Made by a program: the position numbers and the translations under genes
Shown: piece by piece, positions 34,620 to 43,497 of the stretch
Layout: every line of letters begins with the position of its first letter
How positions within the stretch are numbered: the first letter of the stretch is position 1
Origin: MFD01275-c22 sp963705885
GTDB lineage: Bacteria; Actinomycetota; Actinomycetes; JACCUZ01
Assembly (NCBI GenBank): GCA_963705885.1
Contig: OY970120.1
Coordinates: 2,170,001-2,234,000, forward strand
Length of the DNA stretch: 64,000 nt
Reading direction: 5' to 3'
Notes under the pieces: model-generated
The model's database searches: none
The model's input: only the letters and a program-made list of their open reading frames with translations
Told to the model about the DNA's origin: nothing

Positions 34620-35380
34620 GGCACGGCCCGGGTCAGCCGCCGGACGAAGTCCAGGCTTCCTGCGAAGATCGTCTCGGCGTCGTTGTCGAGGGTCGCGACG
34701 TGGTAGCTGTCGAGCAGGAGCACCTCGCGCACGTCGGTGGAGGACACCTTCTCCTGCAGCAGGACGCAGCTGTCGGGCTCGACGACGTGGTCCTCGGGCG
34801 AGCGGAAGACGAGGATCGGCTGGGTGACCTCGGCCAGGTCGGCGCGGGTCGTGACCCACAGCCGGCTGAGCTGGTAGGCGGCCCTCAGCGGGACCCGGTC
34901 GTAGGCCAGCTCGGTCACGCCGGGCTTCTTGATGTCGCTGGCGATGCCCTTGTACGTCGGGAGGACCCAGCGCAGCACGGGGAGGAGGAACCGGTCGGGC
35001 CGCTTGGTCAGCAGGCTGGGGTTGACCAGGACCAGGCCGGCGATGTCGTCACCGTGCTCCTCGGCGAGCCGGATCGCGAGCGTCCCGCCCATCGACAGGC
35101 CCATGACGAAGACCTCGTCGCACCGCTCGAGCAGCTGGGAGAGGTGCCGGTCGAGCTCGGCGTACCAGTCCTCCCAGTGCGTGAGGTTCGCCTCGGCCGG
35201 GGTCGTGCCGTGGCCGGGCAGCCGGGGCAGCGCCACCGTGAGACCGGCCGCGGCCAGGTGCTCGGCCCACGGCCGGAGGCTCTGCGGGGTGCCGGTGAAG
35301 CCGTGGCAGAGCAGGACGCCGACGGGGCCGCCGTCGTGGTGGAACGGCTCGGCGCCGGGCAGCACGGGCATGAGCGCCAT
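34616..35380 (-). CDS. Alpha/beta-fold carboxylesterase
   Basis: 254 residues. HGFTGTP forms the oxyanion region, GLSMGG holds nucleophile S96, SPEDHVV gives D197 and DSYHVATLD gives H227, so the catalytic triad is complete. It resembles Est30/monoacylglycerol-lipase-like carboxylesterases. It is divergent from plsC (82 bp between starts), and both would fit membrane lipid turnover. The downstream membrane protein gene overlaps by 4 bp. Confidence 0.88.
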   Translation of the reverse strand: MALMPVLPGAEPFHHDGGPVGVLLCHGFTGTPQSLRPWAEHLAAAGLTVALPRLPGHGTTPAEANLTHWEDWYAELDRHLSQLLERCDEVFVMGLSMGGTLAIRLAEEHGDDIAGLVLVNPSLLTKRPDRFLLPVLRWVLPTYKGIASDIKKPGVTELAYDRVPLRAAYQLSRLWVTTRADLAEVTQPILVFRSPEDHVVEPDSCVLLQEKVSSTDVREVLLLDSYHVATLDNDAETIFAGSLDFVRRLTRAVP

Positions 35381-35407
35381 CGTCGCACGACCCGGGGGGC
35401 ATCCCCT

Positions 35408-35413
35408 AGTGTT
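35408..35413 (+). promoter_or_regulatory. Candidate -10 (TAGTGT) for plsC
   Basis: Located in the divergent esterase/plsC region. The predicted leader is about 45 nt and carries the strong AGGAGGGG ribosome binding site before TTG 35463. Confidence 0.35.
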
Positions 35414-35462
35414 CGACTGTCGCCCGGGAGGACGGGCCGCCGAGGGGCGAGAGGAGGGGACG

Positions 35463-36239
35463 TTGTTCTACTGGTTCCTCAAGCGCATCGTCCTCGGGCC
35501 GATCCTCCGGCTGATCTTCCGGCCCTACGTCATCGGTCTCGAGAACGTCCCGGCCACGGGCGGTGCGATCTTCGCCAGCAACCACCTCTCGTTCTCCGAC
35601 TCGATCTTCCTCCCGCTCGTCGTGGAGCGCCGCATCACGTTCCTGGCGAAGATGGACTACTTCACCGGGCGGGGCGTGAAGGGCCGGCTCACGGCGGGCT
35701 TCTTCAAGGGCGTCGGCCAGCTGCCGGTCGACCGGGCCGGCGGCAGCGCCTCCGAGGCCGCCCTGCGCATCGGCCTGAAGGTGCTCCGCCGCGGCGACTG
35801 CCTCGGCATCTACCCCGAGGGCACCCGCTCGCCCGACGGCCGGCTCTACCGCGGCAAGACCGGGGTGGCCCGGATGTCCCTCGAGGCCGAGGTCCCCGTG
35901 CTGCCCGTCGCGATGATCGACACCGAGAAGATCCAGCCCCCGGGGCGCAAGCGGCCGACGCTGGGCATCCGGGTCGGTGTGAAGATCGGCAAGCCGCTGG
36001 ACTTCTCGCGCTACGAGGGCATGGAGGGCGACCGCTTCGTCCTGCGGTCCATCACCGACGAGATCATGTACGAGCTGATGGACCTCTCCGGCCAGGAGTA
36101 CGTCGACATCTACGCGCAGGTCGCCAAGGACCGCCTCAAGGCCGAGGCCAAGGCCGAGAGGTCCGGCGCGCCGCTCGACGAGGCGTCCCGTGCCGAGGGT
36201 GCCCCGGGCGACGAGGGCGGCCACGCCCCCGCCGCCTGA
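35463..36239 (+). CDS. plsC: 1-acyl-sn-glycerol-3-phosphate acyltransferase (PlsC family)
   Basis: 258 residues from TTG 35463, chosen because GAGGAGGGG ends 3 nt before it and the protein then starts FYWFLKRIVLGP as in relatives. HX4D motif NHLSFSD (H41, D46), the second motif around KMDYFTGRG and GVGQLPVDRAGG, and PEGTRSPDG. It transfers an acyl chain to lysophosphatidic acid in membrane phospholipid synthesis. The C-terminal 40 residues are a Lys/Glu/Ala-rich tail. The position relative to aroG and the SRPBCC gene matches Rv2182c in mycobacteria (from memory). Confidence 0.9.
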   Translation: MFYWFLKRIVLGPILRLIFRPYVIGLENVPATGGAIFASNHLSFSDSIFLPLVVERRITFLAKMDYFTGRGVKGRLTAGFFKGVGQLPVDRAGGSASEAALRIGLKVLRRGDCLGIYPEGTRSPDGRLYRGKTGVARMSLEAEVPVLPVAMIDTEKIQPPGRKRPTLGIRVGVKIGKPLDFSRYEGMEGDRFVLRSITDEIMYELMDLSGQEYVDIYAQVAKDRLKAEAKAERSGAPLDEASRAEGAPGDEGGHAPAA

Positions 36240-36268
36240 CGGCCCGCAGGTCACGCCACCTCTCCCGC

Positions 36269-36322
36269 GGTGATCATGCGCGAGTGGTTGCGCGGGTCCA
36301 CGACCACTTCTGCATGATCACC
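36269..36322. repeat. 54-bp hairpin, REP-like palindromic unit
   Basis: Perfect 11-bp arms GGTGATCATGC (36269-36279) and GCATGATCACC (36312-36322). Pairing continues inward after three mismatches with AGTGGT/ACCACT, leaving a loop of about 14 nt. It lies between plsC and the sensor kinase gene, ending just before the kinase ribosome binding site. It could be a REP element, a terminator for plsC or an operator. Confidence 0.6.
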
Positions 36323-36337
36323 GGGGAGGATGGGGGG

Positions 36338-37444
36338 GTGGGGTTCGAGACGGCGGCGTGGCGCGCGGTGTCGGTGTTCCGCGTCCTGGGCCTGGCCTAC
36401 GCGGTGGCCGTCTACGTGCGGCGCCACGACGAGTACGCCCACCCCGCCGCGGGCTGGGTCGTGCTCGGCCTCATGGCCGGCTGGACCGTGGTCACGGTCG
36501 CCGCCTACATCCGGCCCGAAGGACGCAGCCGACCGCTGATCGCCACCGACCTGGTCGTCGCCGTCGCCACGGTGGTCGCCGGCCGGCACCTCGACGACGT
36601 CGACCGCATCGCCGAGGGCGCCCAGACGCTGCCCGTGGTGTGGGCGGCCGCGCCGGTCCTGGCCTTCGCCGTCAAGGGCGGCTGGCCGGCGGGGCTCGGG
36701 GCCGCGGGCTGCCTCGCCGTCGCCGACCTCTACCACCGCGGGACGCTGACGGTGGCGACCGCGAACAACATCGTGCTCCTGCTGCTCGCCGGTGCCGTCG
36801 TCGGCTACGCCACCACTCTCGCCCGCCGGGGCGAGGGCGCGCTGGCGCGCGCGCTGGCCGTGCAGGCCGCCGCACACGAGCGCGAGCGGCTCTCGCGCGA
36901 CATCCACGACAGCGTCCTGCAGGTGCTGGCGCTGGTCGGCCGCCGCGGGCGGGACGCCGGCGGCGAGGCCGCCGAGATCGGCCGGCTGGCCGCCGAGCAG
37001 GAGCGGGCGCTGCGCTCCCTGATGACCGCGCCGCCCGAGTCGGTGGACGGGGAGGTGGACCTGCGCGCGCTCCTGTCGTCGTACGCGTCCTCGGTCGTCA
37101 CCGTGTCGACCCCCGCCACGCCCGTCGTCCTCGCCGCCTCCCGCGCGCGGTCGCTGGCGGCCGCCGTCGGCGCGGCGCTCGCGAACGTCGCGACCCACGC
37201 GGGGGACGCGGCCCGGGCCTGGGTGCTCCTGGAGGACCACGGCGACGACGTCGTGGTCAGCGTGCGCGACGACGGGCGCGGCTTCGGGCCGGCGCGGCTG
37301 GACGAGGCGCGCGCGGCCGGCCGTCTCGGCGTGGCGTCGGCGATCGAGGGCCGGGTGCGCGACCTGGGCGGCAGCATGGCCGTCGAGTCGGCGCCCGGAG
37401 CGGGCACCGAGGTCGAGCTGCGGGTGCCCAAGGAGGTCGCGTGA
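36338..37444 (+). CDS. MacS-like sensor histidine kinase
   Basis: 368 residues from GTG 36338 with GGGGAGG upstream; an ATG at 36314 is also in frame but lies in the hairpin. The first 170 residues hold about six membrane helices of a MASE/5TM-like sensor. HisKA_3 has RLSRDIHDSVLQVLALVGRRG, and the ATPase domain has ALANVATHAGDAARAWVLLED, DDGRGFGPARL and SAIEGRVRDLGGSM. This matches the actinobacterial MacS group. It is coupled by a 4-bp overlap to the response regulator. Confidence 0.87.
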   Translation: MGFETAAWRAVSVFRVLGLAYAVAVYVRRHDEYAHPAAGWVVLGLMAGWTVVTVAAYIRPEGRSRPLIATDLVVAVATVVAGRHLDDVDRIAEGAQTLPVVWAAAPVLAFAVKGGWPAGLGAAGCLAVADLYHRGTLTVATANNIVLLLLAGAVVGYATTLARRGEGALARALAVQAAAHERERLSRDIHDSVLQVLALVGRRGRDAGGEAAEIGRLAAEQERALRSLMTAPPESVDGEVDLRALLSSYASSVVTVSTPATPVVLAASRARSLAAAVGAALANVATHAGDAARAWVLLEDHGDDVVVSVRDDGRGFGPARLDEARAAGRLGVASAIEGRVRDLGGSMAVESAPGAGTEVELRVPKEVA

Positions 37445-38109
37445 CGCGGGTCATGGTCGTCGACGACCACCCGATGTGGCGCGAGGGCGTCGCGCGCGAC
37501 CTCACCGAGGGCGGGTTCGAGGTGGTCGCGACCGCGGGCGACGGCGGCGAGGCCGTACGACGGGCGCCGGCCGCCCGGCCCGACGTGGTCGTGCTCGACC
37601 TGCAGCTGCCGGTGATGTCCGGCGTCGAGGTCACGCGCGAGCTCATCGGAGCGGGCTCGGGGTTGCGGGTGCTGGTGCTCTCGGCGAGCGGGGAGCACGC
37701 CGACGTGCTCGAGGCGGTGAAGGCCGGTGCGACGGGCTACCTGGTCAAGTCGGCGTCGCGCGAGGAGCTGCTCGACGCCGTCTCGCGCACCGCGCTGGGG
37801 GAGGCCGTCTTCACGCCGGGGCTCGCCGGGCTGGTGCTGGGGGAGTACCGCCGCCTGTCCAGCGCGCCACGCGAGCCGTCGGGGCCCGAGGCCCCGAGCC
37901 TGACCGCCCGCGAGACCGAGGTGCTGCGGCTGGTCGCCAAGGGACTGTCGTACAAGGAGATCGCCGAGCGGTTCACGCTGTCGCACCGGACCGTGCAGAA
38001 CCACGTGCAGAACACGCTGAACAAGCTGCAGCTGCACAACCGGGTCGAGCTCGTCCGCTACGCGATCGAGCAGGGCCTCGACGACGAGCTCGGGCCGCCC
38101 AAGTCCTGA
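37441..38109 (+). CDS. NarL/LuxR-type response regulator (MacR-like)
   Basis: 222 residues. Receiver with D8-D9, phospho-acceptor D53 (VVLDLQLPVMSG) and the YLVKSASREEL lysine; C-terminal LuxR domain LTARETEVLRLVAKGLSYKEIAERF, then SHRTVQNHVQNTLNKLQ. It partners the kinase upstream. The next gene, a fasciclin protein 93 bp away, could be a target, but no binding site is evident. Confidence 0.92.
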   Translation: MTRVMVVDDHPMWREGVARDLTEGGFEVVATAGDGGEAVRRAPAARPDVVVLDLQLPVMSGVEVTRELIGAGSGLRVLVLSASGEHADVLEAVKAGATGYLVKSASREELLDAVSRTALGEAVFTPGLAGLVLGEYRRLSSAPREPSGPEAPSLTARETEVLRLVAKGLSYKEIAERFTLSHRTVQNHVQNTLNKLQLHNRVELVRYAIEQGLDDELGPPKS

Positions 38110-38202
38110 CCGGGTGCGTGCAAGACGGCGAGGGCTGCATCCGCGGGAGTGCCCACGGCGGAACCTCCAACAAGTCCGACCCTCACTCCCAAGGAGCTCC
38201 CC

Positions 38203-38841
38203 ATGCCGATCCTCCGCCGGGCCGTCGCCGTCACGTCGACGCTCGCCCTCGCCGCCACCGGCGCGCTCGCCGCCGCGTCGCCGAGCACCGCCGCCCAGGG
38301 CAACCGCTCGCTGGCCAAGGTCCTCACCTCCGACGGCAACCACTTCGACCGCAACGGCCGCGACTTCGACATCACCACCGAGGCCGTGCTGGCCGTCCTG
38401 AAGGACAACCCGAGCTCCGCGGTCGGCCTGCTGACCCAGGGCCGCAAGCGGGCCACCGCGTTCGTGCCGACCGACAGCGCGTTCCGCGTGCTCGTCTACG
38501 ACCTCACCGGCAAGTGGGTCCGCGGCGAGCGCAACGTGTTCAAGGCCGTCGCGAGCCTCGGCCTGCCCACGGTCGAGACCGTGCTGCTCTACCACGTCGT
38601 CGCGGGCAAGACCATCAGCGCGAAGAAGGCGCTGGCGGCCGACGGTGCCGACCTGCCCACCGCGCAGGGCGGCACGATCTCGGTCGACGTCATCAACCCG
38701 CGGTCGGGCAAGATCCGGCTGCAGGACCAGGACCCGGACGACATCGACCCGCTCACCAAGCCGCGCCTGCTGAACATCAACAAGGGCAACAAGCAGATCG
38801 CGCACGGCATCACCTACGTGCTGCGCCCGGCCGACCTCTGA
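38203..38841 (+). CDS. Secreted fasciclin-domain protein
   Basis: 212 residues from ATG 38203 behind AAGGAG (38191-38196). Signal peptide to about residue 31 (ALAAASPSTAAQ). A single FAS1 domain follows: ATAFVPTDSAFRVLVYDLTG (H1 motif) and VETVLLYHVVAGKTISAK (H2/YH motif), ending HGITYVLRPADL. FAS1 proteins act in adhesion or matrix binding at the cell surface. No membrane anchor or lipobox is seen, so it is probably released. A strong terminator follows at 38855. Confidence 0.9.
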   Translation: MPILRRAVAVTSTLALAATGALAAASPSTAAQGNRSLAKVLTSDGNHFDRNGRDFDITTEAVLAVLKDNPSSAVGLLTQGRKRATAFVPTDSAFRVLVYDLTGKWVRGERNVFKAVASLGLPTVETVLLYHVVAGKTISAKKALAADGADLPTAQGGTISVDVINPRSGKIRLQDQDPDDIDPLTKPRLLNINKGNKQIAHGITYVLRPADL

Positions 38842-38854
38842 GGTCATCGGGGGA

Positions 38855-38885
38855 GGGGTGGGGCGCCGGGACGGCGCCCCACCCC
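38855..38885. terminator. Bidirectional intrinsic terminator
   Basis: Perfect 14-bp GC-rich stem (GGGGTGGGGCGCCG, 38855-38868, with its complement 38872-38885) and a 3-nt loop, between the convergent fasciclin and DUF1028 genes. TT follows on the + strand. Confidence 0.75.
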
Positions 38886-38895
38886 TTCTGTGCGT

Positions 38896-39702
38896 TCAGA
38901 GGGGCGCGGCCTGCCGCAGCTGCTCCAGCACCAGGGGGTCGATCGACCCCGGCACCATCCGCTCCTCGTAGTTCTCGACGCCGGCCCAGTCGTCGAGCGT
39001 CGCGAAGCCGAGCGCGCCGAGCCGCTGCGCGACCTCGTCGGCCAGCGCGCCGTCCAGGGGGAGCAGCGTGGCGGGGTCGGGCCTGCCGAAGTACAGCCGG
39101 TGCAGGGCGAGCATGCGGTGCAGCTCGGTCACCGGTGCCGGGTGCTCGTCGGCCCGCAGGTCGACCTCGACGTCGCTCTGTCCGCCGTACCCGCTGCTCC
39201 GGCGCACCACGAGCAGCGCCGCGCTCTGCCGCCCCCGCTTGTCGCCACCGGCCTCGTCGCCCGCGGTGAGCGCGGCGAGAAGACGGTCGGCCAGGTCGCC
39301 GGTCGACGAGAGCCACGCGGCCTCCATCACCTCCACGACCTCCGGGCCGACCAGGATGTTGCCCTGGACCGCGTAGCCCTCGCCGGTGCGGCCGCCGGCC
39401 CAGTCGTGGCAGGCCGACCCGGTGTACGTGGCCGAGCCCCCGGCTGCGTCCACGGCACCGGCCTGGCGCTGGTCGCGGCCCTCGTCGGCGGCGGTGAGCG
39501 CGTCGAGGGTCTCCTGGGCGCTGCGGCCGTCACGGAGCAGGGCGAGGCCGTCCGGACGGTAGGACAGGTTGGCGTAGGACTGGGTCGCGATCGCGCCCAC
39601 CTCGGCCTCGGCGGCGGGCACAGCCGCCCCGACCGCGAGGAACTTCGAGGCCACCGCCACTCCGAGCGCGTCCCCCTGGCGTCCGACGACTGAGAAGGTC
39701 AT
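38896..39702 (-). CDS. DUF1028 domain-containing protein (Ntn-hydrolase-like)
   Basis: 268 residues from ATG 39702. MTFSVVGRQGDALGVAVASKFLAVG and GAIATQSYANLSYRPDGLALL are the DUF1028 core, which has an Ntn-hydrolase-like fold; GNILVGPEVVEVM is a further conserved block. The C-terminal part adds a putative peptidoglycan-binding-like region (HRMLALHRLYFG, LADEVAQRLGALGF). The activity is not established. It is divergent from pfkA with two leaderless promoters packed into the 36 bp between the starts. Confidence 0.85.
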   Translation of the reverse strand: MTFSVVGRQGDALGVAVASKFLAVGAAVPAAEAEVGAIATQSYANLSYRPDGLALLRDGRSAQETLDALTAADEGRDQRQAGAVDAAGGSATYTGSACHDWAGGRTGEGYAVQGNILVGPEVVEVMEAAWLSSTGDLADRLLAALTAGDEAGGDKRGRQSAALLVVRRSSGYGGQSDVEVDLRADEHPAPVTELHRMLALHRLYFGRPDPATLLPLDGALADEVAQRLGALGFATLDDWAGVENYEERMVPGSIDPLVLEQLRQAAPL

Positions 39703-39709
39703 GCGGCGC

Positions 39710-39715
39710 ACCCTA
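39710..39715 (-). promoter_or_regulatory. -10 element (TAGGGT), leaderless promoter of the DUF1028 gene
   Basis: On the - strand TAGGGT is followed by 7 nt and then ATG 39702. It is paired with the divergent pfkA promoter. Confidence 0.55.
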
Positions 39716-39725
39716 GCCAGGGTCG

Positions 39726-39731
39726 TAGGGT
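39726..39731 (+). promoter_or_regulatory. -10 element (TAGGGT), leaderless promoter of pfkA
   Basis: TAGGGT is followed by 7 nt and then ATG 39739. The two divergent -10 hexamers are only 10 bp apart, so the two polymerases would compete. Confidence 0.55.
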
Positions 39732-39738
39732 CGTCGGC

Positions 39739-40764
39739 ATGCGAATCGGAGTGCTCACCGGTGGTGGCGACTGTCCCGGCCTCAACGCGGTCATCCGCGC
39801 CGTCGTGCGCAAGGGGGTGAACGCCTACGGGCACGAGTTCGTCGGGTTCCGCGACGGCTGGCGCGGCCCCATCGAGGGCGCGACGAAGACGCTCGACGTC
39901 AAGGCCGTCCGCGGGATCCTGCCGCGCGGTGGCACGATCCTCGGCTCGTCGCGGACGAACCCGTTCAAGGTCGAGGGGGGCGTCGAGAAGATCGAGGCCA
40001 ACCTGAAGGACCTCGGCATCGACGCCCTGATCGCGATCGGCGGCGAGGACACCCTCGGCGTGGCGACCCGCCTGCACGAGCACGGCGTGCATGTCGTCGG
40101 CGTCCCGAAGACCATCGACAACGACCTGAACGCCACCGACTACACCTTCGGCTTCGACACCGCCGTGAACATCGCGATGGAGGCCATCGACCGGCTGCAC
40201 ACCACGGCCGAGTCGCACCACCGGGCCCTCATCGTCGAGGTGATGGGCCGCCATGCCGGGTGGATCGCGCTGCACGCGGGCATGGCCGGCGGGGCGAACG
40301 TCATCCTCATCCCCGAGGTGCCCTTCGACATCGACACGGTGTGCGGGTACGTCGAGAGCCGGTTCCGCATCAACTACTCGCCGATCCTCGTCGTCAGCGA
40401 GGGGGCGACACCCGCCGAGGGCACGATGACCATGCAGGGCGGCGAGCTCGACTCGTTCGGGCACGTCCGGCTCGGCGGCATCGGCCAGGTGCTGGAGAAG
40501 GAGATCGAGAAGCGCACCGGCAAGGAGGCGCGCACGACGGTGCTCGGCCACATCCAGCGCGGCGGCACCCCGACCGCGCGCGACCGGTGGCTCGCGACCC
40601 GTTTCGGGCTGCACGCGATCGACGCCGTCAACGAGGGGGACTTCGGCAAGATGGTCGCCCTGCGCGGCACGGAGATCGAGCGGGTGCCGCTCGGCGACGC
40701 GACCACCGTGCTCAAGCTCGTCGACCCGCACCTCTACGCCGAGGCCGAGGTCTTCTTCGGCTGA
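39739..40764 (+). CDS. pfkA: 6-phosphofructokinase with pyrophosphate-type active site
   Basis: 341 residues. Core motifs: GVLTGGGDCPGLNAVIR, GGEDTLG, PKTIDNDL, and the fructose-6-phosphate site EVMGRHAGWIALHAG. At the two positions that separate ATP and PPi enzymes (E. coli 104 and 124, same numbering here) this protein has D104 and K124, not Gly/Gly. Asp and Lys here mark PPi-dependent enzymes such as that of Amycolatopsis methanolica (family knowledge). It would then work reversibly in glycolysis and gluconeogenesis. Confidence 0.92.
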   Translation: MRIGVLTGGGDCPGLNAVIRAVVRKGVNAYGHEFVGFRDGWRGPIEGATKTLDVKAVRGILPRGGTILGSSRTNPFKVEGGVEKIEANLKDLGIDALIAIGGEDTLGVATRLHEHGVHVVGVPKTIDNDLNATDYTFGFDTAVNIAMEAIDRLHTTAESHHRALIVEVMGRHAGWIALHAGMAGGANVILIPEVPFDIDTVCGYVESRFRINYSPILVVSEGATPAEGTMTMQGGELDSFGHVRLGGIGQVLEKEIEKRTGKEARTTVLGHIQRGGTPTARDRWLATRFGLHAIDAVNEGDFGKMVALRGTEIERVPLGDATTVLKLVDPHLYAEAEVFFG

Positions 40765-40776
40765 CCGGCCAGCCGC

Positions 40777-40833
40777 CGAGTGGTGGGTTCGGCGCCCCGT
40801 ACGCGCGAGCTCGCATGCTCGACCCACCACTCG
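40777..40833. repeat. REP-like hairpin after pfkA
   Basis: Arms CGAGTGGTGGGTTCG (40777-40791) and CGACCCACCACTCG (40820-40833) pair with one bulged T; inner GC-rich sequence CGTACGCGCGAGCTCGC can pair further. It lies between convergent pfkA and the subtilase gene. It resembles dispersed intergenic palindromes of Nocardioidaceae genomes (from memory). Confidence 0.55.
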
Positions 40834-40853
40834 AGGGGAGTCGCGGACAAGGA

Positions 40854-40889
40854 GAGGCCCGGGACGGTTGCGCGCCCGTCCCGGGCCTC
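40854..40889. terminator. Intrinsic terminator hairpin between pfkA and the subtilase gene
   Basis: Perfect 14-bp stem GAGGCCCGGGACGG (40854-40867) with its complement at 40876-40889 and an 8-nt loop, in the convergent intergenic region. It lacks a clear T-run, which is common in high-GC actinobacteria. Confidence 0.65.
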
Positions 40890-40930
40890 ACCCGCTCCCC
40901 TGCCGGAGGAGGTCTGTCAGCGCTTACGCG

Positions 40931-41986
<1,056 letters not shown>

Positions 41987-42023
41987 GACACTCCTGAGGG
42001 TCGGGTGGTGTCGGTCAAGGTGG

Positions 42024-42065
42024 CTTCCGGCGTGACCAACGACACCCCGGCCGGAAGGTCACGCC
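42024..42065. promoter_or_regulatory. Two competing inverted repeats in the subtilase/aroG divergent region
   Basis: GGCGTGACC (42029-42037) pairs perfectly with GGTCACGCC (42057-42065), and CTTCCGG (42024-42030) pairs with CCGGAAG (42051-42057). The two stems overlap and exclude each other. They lie 35-75 bp before the aroG -10, so they are operator or leader-structure candidates for either gene. Confidence 0.4.
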
Positions 42066-42099
42066 CCGGGCACGGAGAGTTCCGGGCGGCGGGCGGCCG

Positions 42100-42105
42100 T
42101 AGGCT
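42100..42105 (+). promoter_or_regulatory. -10 element (TAGGCT), leaderless promoter of class II aroG
   Basis: TAGGCT is followed by 7 nt and then GTG 42113, with no ribosome binding site. Confidence 0.55.
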
Positions 42106-42112
42106 GGCGCGT

Positions 42113-43423
42113 GTGACGGACACGCCCGCGACGCACCAGCCGGACTGGCCGGACCGGGCCGCGCTCGTCGAGGTCGTCGAGCAGCTGCGCGTCCTGCCGC
42201 CGCTGGTGTTCGCGGGGGAGTGCGACGCCCTGACCGAGCGGCTGGGGGCCGTCGCCCGCGGCGAGGCCTTCCTGCTGCAGGGCGGCGACTGCGCCGAGAC
42301 CTTCGTCGACTCGACCGCCGACGCGATCCGCAACAAGATCAAGACGCTGCTCCAGATGGCCGTGGTGCTCACCTACGGCGCGCGCGTCCCGGTGGTCAAG
42401 GTCGGACGCATCGCCGGCCAGTTCGCCAAGCCCCGCAGCGCCGCGACCGAGACCCGCGACGGGGTCACCCTGCCCACGTACCTCGGCGACGCCGTCAACG
42501 GCCTGGACTTCACCGCCAGCGCGCGCACCCCCGACCCGGGCCGGCTGCTGCGCGTGTACAACTGCTCGGCCGCGACGCTGAACCTCGTCCGCGCCTTCAC
42601 CCAGGGCGGCCTGGCCGACCTGCGGCAGGTGCACGCGTGGAACCAGGGGTTCGTACGCGGCGACGGCGCCCACCAGCGCTACGAGGCCATGGCGCGCGAC
42701 ATCGACCGCGCGCTCGCGTTCATGCACGCCTGCGGGGTGGACCCGGACGCGTTCCGCAGCGTCGACCTCTACTCCTCGCACGAGGGGCTGCTGCTCGACT
42801 ACGAGCGCGCGATGACGCGCATCGACTCGCGCTCGGGTCTGCCCTACGACACCTCGGGCCACCTCATCTGGGTCGGCGACCGCACCCGCGACCTCGACGG
42901 CGCGCACGTGGAGTTCGCGGCGTCGATCCGCAACCCCGTCGCGGTCAAGCTCGGCCCCACAGCGACACCCGAGGAGGCACTGGCGCTCGTCGAGCGGCTG
43001 GACCCGGCGAGGGAGCCGGGGCGGCTCACGTTCGTCAGCCGGATGGGGTCGGGCCGGGTGCGTGACGCGCTGCCGCCGATCGTCGAGAAGGTGACGGCGA
43101 GCGGTGCAGTCGTGGGGTGGGTCTGCGACCCGATGCACGGCAACACCTACGAGGCGCCCGACGGTCTCAAGACGCGGCGCTTCGGCGACGTCATCGAGGA
43201 GGTGCAGGGCTTCTTCGAGGTGCACCGGGCGTTGGGGACGCACCCGGGCGGCCTGCACATGGAGCTCACCGGCGACGACGTGACCGAGTGCATCGGCGGG
43301 TCGGGCGGGCTGGTCGAGACCGACCTGCCGATGAGGTACCAGACGGCGTGCGACCCCCGCCTCAACCACCAGCAGTCCCTCGAGCTCGCGTTCCTCGTGG
43401 CGGAGATGCTGGCCGCCCGCTGA
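42113..43423 (+). CDS. aroG: Class II 3-deoxy-7-phosphoheptulonate (DAHP) synthase
   Basis: 436 residues, plant/mycobacterial-type DAHP synthase that condenses PEP and erythrose-4-phosphate at the head of the shikimate pathway. Motifs: LLQGGDCAETF, VVKVGRIAGQFAKPRS, YNCSAATLNLVRAF, YSSHEGLLLDYE, WVGDRTRDLDGAHVEF, VGWVCDPMHGNTYE and GGLHMELTGDDVTECIGG. It lacks much of the N-terminal extension that in M. tuberculosis AroG (about 460 residues) contributes an aromatic-amino-acid site. A second, unrelated DAHP synthase lies at 46379-47419. Confidence 0.93.
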   Translation: MTDTPATHQPDWPDRAALVEVVEQLRVLPPLVFAGECDALTERLGAVARGEAFLLQGGDCAETFVDSTADAIRNKIKTLLQMAVVLTYGARVPVVKVGRIAGQFAKPRSAATETRDGVTLPTYLGDAVNGLDFTASARTPDPGRLLRVYNCSAATLNLVRAFTQGGLADLRQVHAWNQGFVRGDGAHQRYEAMARDIDRALAFMHACGVDPDAFRSVDLYSSHEGLLLDYERAMTRIDSRSGLPYDTSGHLIWVGDRTRDLDGAHVEFAASIRNPVAVKLGPTATPEEALALVERLDPAREPGRLTFVSRMGSGRVRDALPPIVEKVTASGAVVGWVCDPMHGNTYEAPDGLKTRRFGDVIEEVQGFFEVHRALGTHPGGLHMELTGDDVTECIGGSGGLVETDLPMRYQTACDPRLNHQQSLELAFLVAEMLAAR

Positions 43424-43497
43424 GCCACCGCTGGCGGCTGCCCCCCGACCGCGCCATGTTGTGGCCGACCGCGCCGAATTTCGCGCGCTCGGGCGGC

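Noticed and set aside
33812..37444. A 1210-codon open frame on the + strand
   Set aside because: Only its last part (from 36338) is a real gene; the rest is antisense or out of frame to the ornithine cyclodeaminase-like, esterase and PlsC genes.
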